Shown here piece by piece: positions 6,316 to 12,742 of a stretch of DNA of 64,000 bases. Origin of the DNA: a virus. Below the pieces are notes generated by a model. That model did no database searches. It saw only the letters and a list, made by a program, of their open reading frames with translations, and was not told the DNA's origin. Every line of letters starts with the position of its first letter. Positions within the stretch are counted from its first letter, which is position 1. The stretch is from positions 1 to 64,000 of IMG/VR virus record IMGVR_UViG_3300005613_000006; one strand, written 5' to 3'. The position numbers were made by a program, and so were the translations under genes.

Positions 6316-7062
6316 CTATACCGCTTGCGTCACGCACACGGCGTCGAACAGGCCGTGCAGCTTTTGCGTGCGGGTGGGTAACTCTGCCAGCGAACTACCC
6401 TTGAGGGTTTCGGTGAAGGCGTTGAACAGCCGCCAACCGTTCTTTCCCTTGAACTCGGGATGATTGGGAGCGTGCCACTGTTCCAGCACCTTGGGAACCC
6501 GCGTTGCGTTAATGGCCCTGCCGCGAAGGGCACGGCACACAATGTCGTGAGCCTGGGCATCCACCAGTTCGGTTTCCTTGTAGGCGTTGATGCGGGCATC
6601 CTGGGCGGTTCGCATATCGACCAAGCGACCGATGGCCTTTTGTACCAAGCCGGGAAGGTCGCGGTTGATGAAACGGGTATGACGACGACCCACAACTACC
6701 TCGGACGAAAACGCGAGGTTGTCGCAAACGAACACGCCAGAACCCAAGCAGATGCCAGCCGGGATGCTTTTGTCGTGCGAGTTACGCAAGCCGAAAACCA
6801 GGGAGTAGTCTTCGTGTTGGGCCTCACCGTTCTCGACCTGAAAGAGGCCGAAGTAACGCAAACCGTCACGATAGATGGCATGCGATTCGTTCACAACACG
6901 CAAGCCGTAGCCCGGCAGTAATTCTCGCAACAGGTCAATCAGCTTGGTGTGGGGGATGGGGCACCAACTCTGGGTGGGTTCCGGTGTTTCGATTCCAATG
7001 AGGGCACTTGCCTCAATCAGACGCGAACGCCCGGTGTCCAAACACAAATTCAAACTTCTCAT
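6316..7062 (-). CDS. DUF932-family protein, 248 aa
   Basis: The middle of the protein has Y-F-G-L-F-Q-V-E-N-G, D-Y-S-L-V-F-G-L-R-N-S-H-D-K-S and G-S-G-V-F-V-C-D-N-L-A-F-S, the signature region of the DUF932 family found on many phages and plasmids. The function is not established. GAGGAG lies before the ATG. Transcribed from its own promoter at 7111-7138, with a terminator behind. Confidence 0.8.
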   Translation of the reverse strand: MRSLNLCLDTGRSRLIEASALIGIETPEPTQSWCPIPHTKLIDLLRELLPGYGLRVVNESHAIYRDGLRYFGLFQVENGEAQHEDYSLVFGLRNSHDKSIPAGICLGSGVFVCDNLAFSSEVVVGRRHTRFINRDLPGLVQKAIGRLVDMRTAQDARINAYKETELVDAQAHDIVCRALRGRAINATRVPKVLEQWHAPNHPEFKGKNGWRLFNAFTETLKGSSLAELPTRTQKLHGLFDAVCVTQAV

Positions 7063-7110
7063 GTCTCAAACTCCTCAAAAAAAACGAAAGGTTAGTTGGT
7101 TGATGCTTTC

Positions 7111-7138
7111 ATTATAGCATATCAGTCGAGATTGTCAA
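7111..7138 (-). promoter_or_regulatory. Sigma-70 promoter, leftward
   Basis: TTGACA, 16 bp ending ATATGC, TATAAT. It overlaps the 3' end of the next gene upstream. Confidence 0.85.
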
Positions 7139-7331
7139 GGGCCTTTGCACAAGGTTCGCAAAGATTTGCTTCCTTGACGGTTTCCCTACCCCTCCCGAGA
7201 ACTATCGTCTTTGGGCCGTACTTGCCCTCCACCACCTTGGTGTAGGTCTTATCACGGGTCTGGATAACCCGCTTGTTTTGGGGGGTGCCATTGGGGGCTG
7301 GCTTATTGCAGCCGTCGCAGATAAAACTCAT
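7122..7331 (-). CDS. Zinc-ribbon protein, 69 aa
   Basis: C-D-G-C near the N-terminus and C-E-P-C near the C-terminus, separated by a basic region (R-D-K-T-Y-T-K-V-V); a classic two-knuckle zinc ribbon. GAGG before the ATG. Its stop codon lies within the promoter of the following gene. Confidence 0.75.
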   Translation of the reverse strand: MSFICDGCNKPAPNGTPQNKRVIQTRDKTYTKVVEGKYGPKTIVLGRGRETVKEANLCEPCAKALDNLD

Positions 7332-7369
7332 GGTCGCCTCGTAAGTTAGGATTCAGTTGGTCTACTGTA

Positions 7370-7397
7370 AGTATAACATAAGAATTGAAAATGTCAA
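7370..7397 (-). promoter_or_regulatory. Sigma-70 promoter, leftward
   Basis: TTGACA, 16-bp spacer, TATACT; drives the zinc-ribbon gene. Confidence 0.8.
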
Positions 7398-7473
7398 GGA
7401 ACTCCGCACCAGCTATTTTGTATCCGGCTGGACCCTCTTGTTACGTCGGCCACTACTAGCGGCGAACGCCTAG

Positions 7474-7545
7474 CATACCCCCAAGGAATCGAACCCTGCC
7501 ACAGTGGGTTGGAACCACCGTCGCCACCTTGGAACATTGGGGTAT
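7474..7545 (-). tRNA. tRNA-Trp (anticodon CCA)
   Basis: Acceptor ATACCCC/GGGGTAT perfect; anticodon stem GGTGG/CCACT with loop TTCCAAC, T33 present; T arm CAGGG-TTCGATT-CCTTG; discriminator G. Transcribed with the gene at 7567-7869. Confidence 0.85.
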
Positions 7546-7566
7546 GTCGGCCCTTGCGGGCCACGC

Positions 7567-7869
7567 TCAGTCGGCCTTGTCGGCGGCGGCTTGAGCCTTC
7601 AACGACGCTGCAATGGCGGCGTAGTCGTTCTTCTGTCGGCCACCCTTGGGTGCGACCTTCGGCTTGAGCAACTGCATGTCGGTGTTTTCCAGGCCCTTGC
7701 GGTACTGTCGCTCACGGCTGGCAAAGTTGCCTTCCTTGAGCCCCATACCTTCGCGAATCTCGCGTCGGGTCTTTCCGGCACGGCAGCCTGCATTGAACTG
7801 CAAGCAGAAGTCGCCAGCACTGATGGTTTCGGTCTTTTCCTTGGTCGCGGTTGCTTTTTCGTCGGCCAT
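7567..7869 (-). CDS. Putative small DNA-binding protein, 100 aa
   Basis: The centre (G-K-T-R-R-E-I-R-E-G-M-G-L-K-E-G-N-F) looks like a helix-turn-helix, flanked by a Lys/Glu-rich N-terminus and an Ala/Lys-rich tail. AGGAGAG precedes the ATG. The motif is suggestive, not diagnostic. Followed in the same transcript by tRNA-Trp. Confidence 0.6.
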   Translation of the reverse strand: MADEKATATKEKTETISAGDFCLQFNAGCRAGKTRREIREGMGLKEGNFASRERQYRKGLENTDMQLLKPKVAPKGGRQKNDYAAIAASLKAQAAADKAD

Positions 7870-7932
7870 GTGTGGCTCTCCTATAAAAGCGGATAACGGT
7901 GGTACAGCCTACACTGGCTGTTTCTTTCCCTT

Positions 7933-7960
7933 ATTATAGCACACTTTCCTGATTTGTCAA
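7933..7960 (-). promoter_or_regulatory. Sigma-70 promoter, leftward
   Basis: TTGACA, 16 bp ending TGTGC, TATAAT; drives 7869 and tRNA-Trp. Confidence 0.85.
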
Positions 7961-8001
7961 CCATTTTTCTCGCGGCTTTATTAGGATAGTTTTGCTGATA
8001 C

Positions 8002-8046
8002 AAAAAAGAGGTAGGCAACGTGACTAGTCGCGCCGTGTTGCCTACC
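8002..8046 (-). terminator. Rho-independent terminator
   Basis: GGTAGGCAAC pairs with GTTGCCTACC, followed on the - strand by TCTTTTTTG. Confidence 0.9.
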
Positions 8047-8116
8047 CCTCACTTTCGCGGCCCAGAGGCTTGCTTTCCTTGTCGGGAGTGGCGGCTGCTT
8101 GGACTGGCTAAGTGGC

Positions 8117-8260
8117 TCAGAGCAAGATGATTTGCGACACGATAACCTCACCCTCAACAGGGAAGCCATCGACCAACACGACATACCCCGTAATGAGGGT
8201 TTGGATGTTGGTGTAGGAGTCGTCAATCAACAGTTGGAAGTCGATAATCTCAATCATCAT
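8117..8260 (-). CDS. Hypothetical protein, 47 aa
   Basis: Short, Ile/Val/Asp-rich (M-M-I-E-I-I-D-F-Q-L-L-I-D-D), strand-like. Ribosome site weak. Only gene between the promoter at 8300 and the terminator at 8002, which is the main support. Confidence 0.5.
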   Translation of the reverse strand: MMIEIIDFQLLIDDSYTNIQTLITGYVVLVDGFPVEGEVIVSQIILL

Positions 8261-8299
8261 TCTGTTTTCGGTTTGTGGTTTGTTCCCTTCAATACTCCA

Positions 8300-8327
8300 A
8301 TTATAGCATACCAATCGAATAAGTCAA
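8300..8327 (-). promoter_or_regulatory. Sigma-70 promoter, leftward
   Basis: TTGACT, 16 bp ending TATGC, TATAAT. Confidence 0.8.
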
Positions 8328-8346
8328 TCGTTTTCTAAGGAATAGT

Positions 8347-8398
8347 CGTAAGTGCTGTTGTGCCAACAACTTACGTCACGCGGGGCTGCAAGGGTTTA
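8347..8398. repeat. 78-bp intergenic element, copy 2 (deleted)
   Basis: First module TAAGTGCTG-7-AACAACTTA and the first half of the spacer are intact; a deletion joins the spacer to the last half-module AAGGGTTTA. That half-module supplies the TAA stop of the glycosylase gene. Confidence 0.8.
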
Positions 8399-8965
8399 GT
8401 GCGAGCTATATTTCTTCCACAAGTACAGGTCGAAATCCGCCACACTCACACCATCCGGCAGGAATCGCATGAATTCATCAGCGAGTTCCTTATACCTCTT
8501 GGCACTAGTGGGGGTGGACATCGGTGCATCAACCCCACAATCCCGTAGGAAATGTAGAATGTGAGTATCCAGAATAGGGTAGTCATACCCCTCCCTGCTG
8601 TGGGTCAGAAAGAAATGGGCCGTTTTGTGGCTAACTCCCTTTATCCCCATCAAATCCTCGAACGAACACACAAGAAGGTCGAGGTTGGCAAGGGCAGCAC
8701 TGCGGAGAAAATCCGCCTTCTGATTGTGCGGCGTAATACCACAGCTATGAAGCAACGCGGCGAACTGTCCTATTCCCCTATGTCGGCAATACTTGTTGAT
8801 TGCAGCGAGGTAGTGACGTGGCACCCGTAGCTTCTTGAGTAGCTTGTCAACAGCGGGGGCGATTCTCTTGGCTTGCTTGTTGGCTACACAGATTGAGAAA
8901 ATCAGAAACTCTTCCAACTCCCTCCCATCTCTTTTGTAGTTGGTAATCTTGTTGGGGTCTATCAT
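8396..8965 (-). CDS. HhH-GPD DNA glycosylase/lyase, 189 aa
   Basis: Helix-hairpin-helix L-M-G-I-K-G-V-S-H-K-T-A-H-F-F-L at residues 105-120, followed by P-I-L-D-T-H-I-L-H-F-L-R with the presumed catalytic Asp at 133. This is the endonuclease III / 8-oxoguanine glycosylase superfamily, which removes damaged or modified bases. A lysine within the HhH (114) is where bifunctional members form the Schiff base. There is no iron-sulfur cysteine cluster at the C-terminus. The start at 8965 overlaps the upstream stop as ATGA. The target base is unknown; repair or processing of modified DNA are both possible. Confidence 0.75.
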   Translation of the reverse strand: MIDPNKITNYKRDGRELEEFLIFSICVANKQAKRIAPAVDKLLKKLRVPRHYLAAINKYCRHRGIGQFAALLHSCGITPHNQKADFLRSAALANLDLLVCSFEDLMGIKGVSHKTAHFFLTHSREGYDYPILDTHILHFLRDCGVDAPMSTPTSAKRYKELADEFMRFLPDGVSVADFDLYLWKKYSSH

Positions 8966-9195
8966 GCTAATATCTCCACTACTTTCATTTCTTCTGCTAA
9001 TATCCAAGTTCCACCCTGAGATTGTGGGCGATTGAACTTCCGAACCCGTCGCAGTTGTACACGCGCCCACACTCTGCCCTTCTCAGACAGGTGGGGTGCT
9101 ACCTTCTCAATGGTGGCGTGCCAACCGGGGCGATGTGCGTACCCCTTGGTGGGGTGGTCTTCTGCGGGATACCATACCCCAACTCGATACGCAAT
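8962..9195 (-). CDS. Conserved phage hypothetical protein, about 77 aa
   Basis: The convincing part reads A-Y-R-V-G-V-W-Y-P-A-E-D, G-Y-A-H-R-P-G-W-H-A-T, G-R-V-W-A-R-V-Q-L and ends W-I-L-A-E-E-M-K-V-V-E-I-L-A. No ATG lies near the start of this part. I used an ATT at 9195 just after the upstream stop, but a start within the upstream gene is possible. Stop overlaps the glycosylase start. The G-W-H core is shared by small phage proteins of unknown function. Confidence 0.5.
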   Translation of the reverse strand: MAYRVGVWYPAEDHPTKGYAHRPGWHATIEKVAPHLSEKGRVWARVQLRRVRKFNRPQSQGGTWILAEEMKVVEILA

Positions 9196-9202
9196 TGCCC
9201 GC

Positions 9203-9988
9203 TTACGCCCTCGCCCCCCTCTCCTTACGGGAGTAGCCCCCCTCAGACTTCTTAATCTTCTGCCACGCGGAGGCAGCGTCCGACCCCTTCGGTTGGGTGC
9301 CATGCAGCAGAAGGGCGAAGTTCCCCCCAACAGTGGCAGCGTGACTATCATCGTGGTCAATCGGCATAGCCGTTTCATCACGCGAAAAAACTACTTTTGC
9401 GGTACGGATTTCCAGCTTCTTAATCAGGTGGTCATACTTCCCCCCAGCCGAACCAGTCAGCAGGAAGTTGTGAAGCAACACCCCCTTATAGAGGAATGAG
9501 AGGTCATACCCATCGAGGTACAGCCGATGGACAAAGGGTAGACTCTTGGTGTATGCGTAGAACAACACATCGGGACGTTGCTCAGCGGCACGCACAGCCC
9601 CCAATAGGTAGGTATACTTGAAGAAGTCCCCCGCAACGTGGTAGCGAAGCACCTTACACTTGGGGGGTAGACCGGCGAGGATAAGGTCGCAGACTTGCGA
9701 GGGGCCGCGACATGCCTTGATGCACTCCCAGTTCCGCAGACGGTTCTTATACACCGCCGGAAAGAGTACCTCTTGAGAGGCAGAGAAACACCTGAATTGG
9801 GTATATCGTCCGTCCTTGACAGACCGCTTGCCAGCGGCATCGAGTACCACCTTAGAGTGACAGTCCTTCGCACCGGGGCACGTATACCCCGAAAGGAGGT
9901 CGAGACTATAAATCTTCTCCCCCTTAACCAGACCTAGCACCTTACCCAAAGTCTCTATCTTCGCATTAGCTTCCGAGAAGTACAGCAT
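9203..9988 (-). CDS. GP88-like conserved phage protein, 261 aa
   Basis: Contains S-L-D-L-L-S-G-Y-T-C-P-G-A-K-D-C near residue 30, R-Y-H-V-A-G-D-F-F in the middle, F-Y-A-Y-T-K-S-L-P and, late, I-D-H-D-D-S-H-A-A-T with G-N-F-A-L-L-L-H-G. This series of Cys, His, Asp motifs resembles the phage gene product 88 group, whose function is not known. I took the ATG at 9988 because GGAGGGTGGT stands before it. It heads an operon with the glycosylase gene. Confidence 0.65.
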   Translation of the reverse strand: MLYFSEANAKIETLGKVLGLVKGEKIYSLDLLSGYTCPGAKDCHSKVVLDAAGKRSVKDGRYTQFRCFSASQEVLFPAVYKNRLRNWECIKACRGPSQVCDLILAGLPPKCKVLRYHVAGDFFKYTYLLGAVRAAEQRPDVLFYAYTKSLPFVHRLYLDGYDLSFLYKGVLLHNFLLTGSAGGKYDHLIKKLEIRTAKVVFSRDETAMPIDHDDSHAATVGGNFALLLHGTQPKGSDAASAWQKIKKSEGGYSRKERGARA

Positions 9989-10028
9989 ACCACCCTCCGG
10001 TGTCATAGTGTAGTTGGTTGATGCCCTT

Positions 10029-10056
10029 ATTATACCACCCCAGCGGGGAAAGTCAA
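10029..10056 (-). promoter_or_regulatory. Sigma-70 promoter, leftward
   Basis: TTGACT, 16 bp, TATAAT; drives 9988 to 8396. Confidence 0.8.
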
Positions 10057-10076
10057 GCCCTGTCAAGTCATTTTGT

Positions 10077-10160
10077 CCTAAGTCGTTGCTGTGTAACGGG
10101 TTACGTCGCGCGGGGCTAGCCCCGCTCGCCCTAAGTGCTTACGCCACAACGAGTTACGTC
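10077..10160. repeat. 78-bp intergenic element, copy 3
   Basis: TAAGTCGTT-7-AACGGGTTA, a 28-bp spacer with GGGGC-TA-GCCCC, TAAGTGCTT-7-AACGAGTTA. The last TTA is the stop codon of the gene at 10154-10375. Confidence 0.9.
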
Positions 10161-10375
10161 AAGTTCTGGATGGTCGAGGGTCCAAGTCTCCACAGAAACT
10201 CTTGCAGCCCAATCTCATCATCCATGCTACGGGGCGGCACTGGCAGTTCTCCCATCATGCAGCGATGTCGCCACCCATCAGGGTCGATAATTCTGACGCC
10301 AACAAGTTCCGCCCACTTGTGAGCAGTGTACTCATTATCAGCGTGGTCATACAGCCAATCCAGTAAGTTGTTCAC
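10154..10375 (-). CDS. Hypothetical protein, 73 aa
   Basis: Starts with GTG (M-N-N-L-L-D-W-L-Y-D-H-A-D-N) preceded by AAAGGT and overlapping the upstream stop as GTGA. Acidic helices and W-R-H-R-C-M-M-G-E; no family recognised. Its stop codon is part of element copy 3. Confidence 0.65.
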   Translation of the reverse strand: MNNLLDWLYDHADNEYTAHKWAELVGVRIIDPDGWRHRCMMGELPVPPRSMDDEIGLQEFLWRLGPSTIQNLT

Positions 10376-10569
10376 GGGCGTAACCTTTTGGGCAACTGAT
10401 TGTAGGGAATGTGTAGCGTGTGGCTATCGGGGTGATTCACCTTGCGAACCACAACGGCGGTTGGCGTAATGCGAAGTACCTTTACCTTGAAACGCTGGTA
10501 AAGAAACAGAGCCCGCTGTTCCCTACGGCGTCTAGCGCTTTCAAGAACTATGCGGGCTACTCGCGAGGC
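10372..10569 (-). pseudogene. Protein-like frame without a start codon
   Basis: An open frame of 65 codons with strongly protein-like content (V-A-R-I-V-L-E-S-A-R-R-R-R-E-Q-R, then F-K-V-K-V-L-R-I-T-P-T-A-V-V-V). It ends in a GTGA overlap with the next gene, so it was once, or still is, translated. After the upstream in-frame stop there is no ATG, GTG or TTG before the conserved part. Immediately upstream stands tRNA-Asn, so insertion of the tRNA block may have removed the 5' end. A rare start (ATA or CTG) cannot be excluded. Confidence 0.55.
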
Positions 10570-10575
10570 TCATAG

Positions 10576-10646
10576 AGGGAAAGGTGGGAATCGAACTCAC
10601 AACCTATTGGTTAACGGCCAATCGCTTGCCTTTCAGCTTCACTCCC
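10576..10646 (-). tRNA. tRNA-Asn (anticodon GTT)
   Basis: Acceptor GGGAGTG/CTTTCCC with one mismatch, anticodon stem ATTGG/CCAAT, loop CCGTTAA, T arm GTGAG-TTCGATT-CCCAC. Position 33 is C instead of the near-invariant T. The 5' end overlaps the last bases of the HNH gene. Confidence 0.75.
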
Positions 10647-10980
10647 TTGCGTGTGTTTCTCTGTGGCAATTTGCACACATTAAATCACATTTGTCGAGTT
10701 CTTTTTGAATTTTCTCCCAACTGATTGTCTTGCCTGAGATTTGGAAGTCTTTGCCGTCTGGTTCTCGGTGGTGAAACTCTAGGGCATCAATACACTTATC
10801 GTATCCACAACAAGAGCATTCGCCGCCCAAGTAGTCAATCGCTCTTTGTTTCGTTCGTCGTCGCCAGTTTGTGACGTGTTCAACGCGGCACTTCTTGCAA
10901 CGCCAGCGGTTTGTTTTGCCCTCTGCCACAAATGTGGTTTTACCATGCTTCGGGCATTTTCTCTGTGTGGTTTTTCTCAT
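10639..10980 (-). CDS. HNH homing endonuclease, 113 aa
   Basis: Zinc knuckles C-P-K-H, C-K-K-C, C-S-C-C-G-Y; HNH core L-E-F-H-H-R-E-P-D-G and C-D-L-M-C-A-N-C-H-R-E. Related in layout to the HNH proteins at 4163 and 13671. The ATG lies only five bases after its -10 box, so the message may be leaderless. Ends overlapping tRNA-Asn, a typical insertion position for such genes. Confidence 0.85.
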   Translation of the reverse strand: MRKTTQRKCPKHGKTTFVAEGKTNRWRCKKCRVEHVTNWRRRTKQRAIDYLGGECSCCGYDKCIDALEFHHREPDGKDFQISGKTISWEKIQKELDKCDLMCANCHRETHARE

Positions 10981-10998
10981 ATTCTATTATATACCAAA
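10980..10998 (-). promoter_or_regulatory. Promoter of HNH gene, extended -10 only
   Basis: On the - strand TTTTGGTA before TATAAT (10986-10991), like the rightward promoter family; no -35 box. Confidence 0.6.
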
Positions 10999-11000
10999 AC

Positions 11001-11023
11001 GGTGTAATTGTATGAGTTACACC
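11001..11023. promoter_or_regulatory. Perfect dyad beside the HNH promoter
   Basis: GGTGTAA, nine bases, TTACACC. Could be an operator or a small hairpin; nothing else is visible in 11024-11121. Confidence 0.4.
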
Positions 11024-11121
11024 ACAACATTGTGGAAAGTAGCCCCTTTGGTCCTATCAACCTTCATTACTTCAATTAAGTGCTGTTGGAAAAAGGATTG
11101 TAGGAGCAAGGTGCTACTAAG

Positions 11122-11190
11122 TGGCAGGGGAGGGAGTCGCACCCCCAAGGCTCGGCTTATGGGGCCGTGCTGGAAACTGTTCCCCCTGCG
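11122..11190 (-). tRNA. tRNA-Met (anticodon CAT)
   Basis: Acceptor with six pairs plus a C1-C72 mismatch, anticodon stem CGGC/GCCG, loop CCCATAA, T arm GGGGG-TGCGACT-CCCTC. Two oddities: C at position 33 and TGC where the T loop has TTC. An unpaired first acceptor position is a feature of bacterial initiator tRNA, but the three-GC anticodon stem of initiators is absent, so the type (initiator, elongator or tRNA-Ile2-like) is open. Confidence 0.7.
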
Positions 11191-11194
11191 TTGT

Positions 11195-11338
11195 TTATTT
11201 CTTCGGCTTCGGCTTCTTGGGCCTCGGCTTGGGCTTGCGTTTAATCGCTAGGCCCCCTGTCTCCACGAATACGGCTGCTTCGTCGCCGCGTTCGGTCTTC
11301 AATGTTCGTCCGTTGGCCAGCTTGATTTCGATGGTCAC
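11195..11338 (-). CDS. Small basic protein with Lys/Pro tail, 47 aa
   Basis: GTG start overlapping the upstream stop as GTGA. N-terminal strand (I-E-I-K-L-A-N-G-R-T-L-K), then a tail of alternating Lys and Pro at the end. Possibly nucleic-acid binding. tRNA-Met follows by four bases in the same transcript. Confidence 0.65.
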   Translation of the reverse strand: MTIEIKLANGRTLKTERGDEAAVFVETGGLAIKRKPKPRPKKPKPKK

Positions 11339-11553
11339 TTATTCACCTTCTTGAGTTCGTCGGTGTGGATTAGTGTTCCGTACTCAGCTTCCAATTCTCT
11401 GGCTTTCAATCCCAGCCACATTACAATCGCGAATACCTGATTGCCGTTGTTCTGGAACTTCCTGATTTGTACTCTCTTACCGCGATGGGCACCGCTACCC
11501 CAGTCGAGGCTCACGGTACACTTGTCGCCAATCTTGAAGCCTTTTGTGTCCAT
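11335..11553 (-). CDS. KOW/SH3-like small protein, 72 aa
   Basis: F-K-I-G-D-K-C-T-V, G-A-H-R-G-K-R-V-Q-I and Q-V-F-A-I-V-M-W-L-G have the spacing of a small SH3-like beta barrel such as a KOW motif. The ATG at 11553 lies six bases after the -10 box, so translation is probably leaderless. The fold is inferred. Confidence 0.6.
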   Translation of the reverse strand: MDTKGFKIGDKCTVSLDWGSGAHRGKRVQIRKFQNNGNQVFAIVMWLGLKARELEAEYGTLIHTDELKKVNK

Positions 11554-11559
11554 ATCCCT

Positions 11560-11587
11560 ATTATACACCACTTTCCGGCTTTGTCAA
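11560..11587 (-). promoter_or_regulatory. Sigma-70 promoter, leftward, leaderless gene
   Basis: TTGACA, 16-bp spacer ending GGTG, TATAAT. It overlaps the 3' end of the gene at 11561-11740. Confidence 0.8.
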
Positions 11588-11740
11588 CTCATCTTCCTGC
11601 AAAAGCGGGCACTTTGTTTGAGCGTCGGCCACATCCTCAATCTCAGGATTGTCCCTACATTCCACCTTCATCCGGCTTGTTGCCAGAGTATCCACCGGCC
11701 TATGCTCATTCGCTGCACACTTCCAACACATAGCAAACAT
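11561..11740 (-). CDS. Cys-containing small protein, 59 aa
   Basis: Starts M-F-A-M-C-W-K-C-A-A-N-E-H; further cysteines at V-E-C-R-D and T-K-C-P-L suggest one zinc site; the rest is acidic. GAGGCG precedes the ATG. It has an unusually long leader (about 165 bases from the promoter at 11912), which contains repeat copy C. Confidence 0.7.
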   Translation of the reverse strand: MFAMCWKCAANEHRPVDTLATSRMKVECRDNPEIEDVADAQTKCPLLQEDELTKPESGV

Positions 11741-11911
11741 AATTCGCCTCAGATTTTCGCTGACTATTACCCATTGCCAGACCGAGCGGGCTGGATGGGG
11801 TGAGACAAAGGCCAGGGCCTACATTGTACGGGTTTTTCGTTTAAGACTCGGGAACCGCAATAGACCGAGCCCCCTGTAAGGGTTCTAGCCAAACCTTTGC
11901 CTCACTCCCCT
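11741..11911 (-). other. Long 5' leader with repeat
   Basis: About 170 transcribed bases before the ATG at 11740. It includes the second-family repeat and a 22-codon frame (M-G-N-S-Q-R-K) that ends inside the gene. A regulatory leader peptide or RNA switch is possible. Confidence 0.4.
11749..11806. repeat. Dispersed repeat, second family, copy C
   Basis: On the - strand GTCTCACCCCATCC, CAGCCCG, CGGTCTGGCAATGG and TAGTCAGCGAAAAT in the same order as copies A and B. Confidence 0.6.
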
Positions 11912-11939
11912 ATTATAGCACACCGCCCCGAATTGTCAA
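11912..11939 (-). promoter_or_regulatory. Sigma-70 promoter, leftward
   Basis: TTGACA, 16 bp ending TGTGC, TATAAT. Confidence 0.85.
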
Positions 11940-11958
11940 GCGGGATTCTCTGAATCCT

Positions 11959-12042
11959 CCTAAGTGCTTACGCTGCAACACTTTATGCCCGGCGGGGCCA
12001 GCCCCGCTCGTCGTAAGTCCTTATGTGGCAACCACTTATATC
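11959..12042. repeat. 78-bp intergenic element, copy 4
   Basis: TAAGTGCTT-7-AACACTTTA, 28-bp spacer with GGGGC-CA-GCCCC, TAAGTCCTT-7-AACCACTTA. The final TTA is the stop of the next gene. Confidence 0.9.
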
Positions 12043-12284
12043 ACTTTCGGGTCATCTTCATAATCCTCGGGGTATTCGTTGGCCATGTGTAGCAGTTGAA
12101 TGATGGTACCCAGCCCAATCTCTTGTTCTTCTGGGTGGTCTGCGTGTAGTGCCTTGACGATGAAAATATCAGCGGGTAGAGGTTCCCCCTCGGCAACTTT
12201 CTCCCTTACAAGCACCATGCAGGGCTCATACGGGTTGCCACCATCACGGTATTCGGTATCCTCTCCCCACTGAATTTCATACAT
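12036..12284 (-). CDS. Acidic hypothetical protein, 82 aa
   Basis: Glu/Asp-rich throughout (W-G-E-D-T-E-Y-R-D-G-G; tail Y-P-E-D-Y-E-D-D-P), with a helix near H-A-D-H-P-E-E-Q-E-I-G. GGAG precedes the ATG. Follows a membrane protein gene by five bases. The stop lies in element copy 4. No family recognised; acidic phage proteins are sometimes DNA mimics, but nothing here proves that. Confidence 0.65.
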   Translation of the reverse strand: MYEIQWGEDTEYRDGGNPYEPCMVLVREKVAEGEPLPADIFIVKALHADHPEEQEIGLGTIIQLLHMANEYPEDYEDDPKVI

Positions 12285-12289
12285 GGTCG

Positions 12290-12691
12290 CTACTCCACGA
12301 TTATGATGGGCTTGGCGTCATCGAGGAACCTAACACCACGGAGGTAGAGAACCACCCTCGCAAGCCAGCCAAGCTTCATCACGTCTTCCGCAATGCCTTC
12401 CTCATAGAAGGACCGGAAGATACCATCAGGGCACAACCCAGTAATGAGAAACTGAGTACGGTCGATAAACCTTGCACGTTCGGATTCCGGCAGAATCGGA
12501 TGCTTGTGCGTGTCACGCACGGAGGTCACCTTGCATAGGCGATTCTTTTCCCCATGCTCAGGCTGGTTGTAGACGAACCGAATCACGTCGCCGGGGCGAA
12601 CCATTCGGAGTCGAGTCGGGCCAGTGAAGACCGGCAGGAACAGGGAAGCGGCAATCAACAGGACAGCCACGACTAACGAAATCTCAAACAT
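12290..12691 (-). CDS. Membrane-anchored protein, 133 aa
   Basis: One N-terminal transmembrane helix (about residues 3-24, L-V-V-A-V-L-L-I-A-A) followed by a soluble domain with R-P-G-D-V-I-R-F-V-Y, like a small beta barrel. AAGGAG precedes the ATG. Heads a two-gene operon. Function unknown. Confidence 0.65.
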   Translation of the reverse strand: MFEISLVVAVLLIAASLFLPVFTGPTRLRMVRPGDVIRFVYNQPEHGEKNRLCKVTSVRDTHKHPILPESERARFIDRTQFLITGLCPDGIFRSFYEEGIAEDVMKLGWLARVVLYLRGVRFLDDAKPIIIVE

Positions 12692-12712
12692 GTGCTTTTC
12701 TCCTTCTTGTGT

Positions 12713-12740
12713 AGTATAGCACGAAAAACGTATTTGTCAA
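12713..12740 (-). promoter_or_regulatory. Sigma-70 promoter, leftward
   Basis: TTGACA, 16 bp ending CGTGC, TATACT. Confidence 0.85.
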
Positions 12741-12742
12741 CC

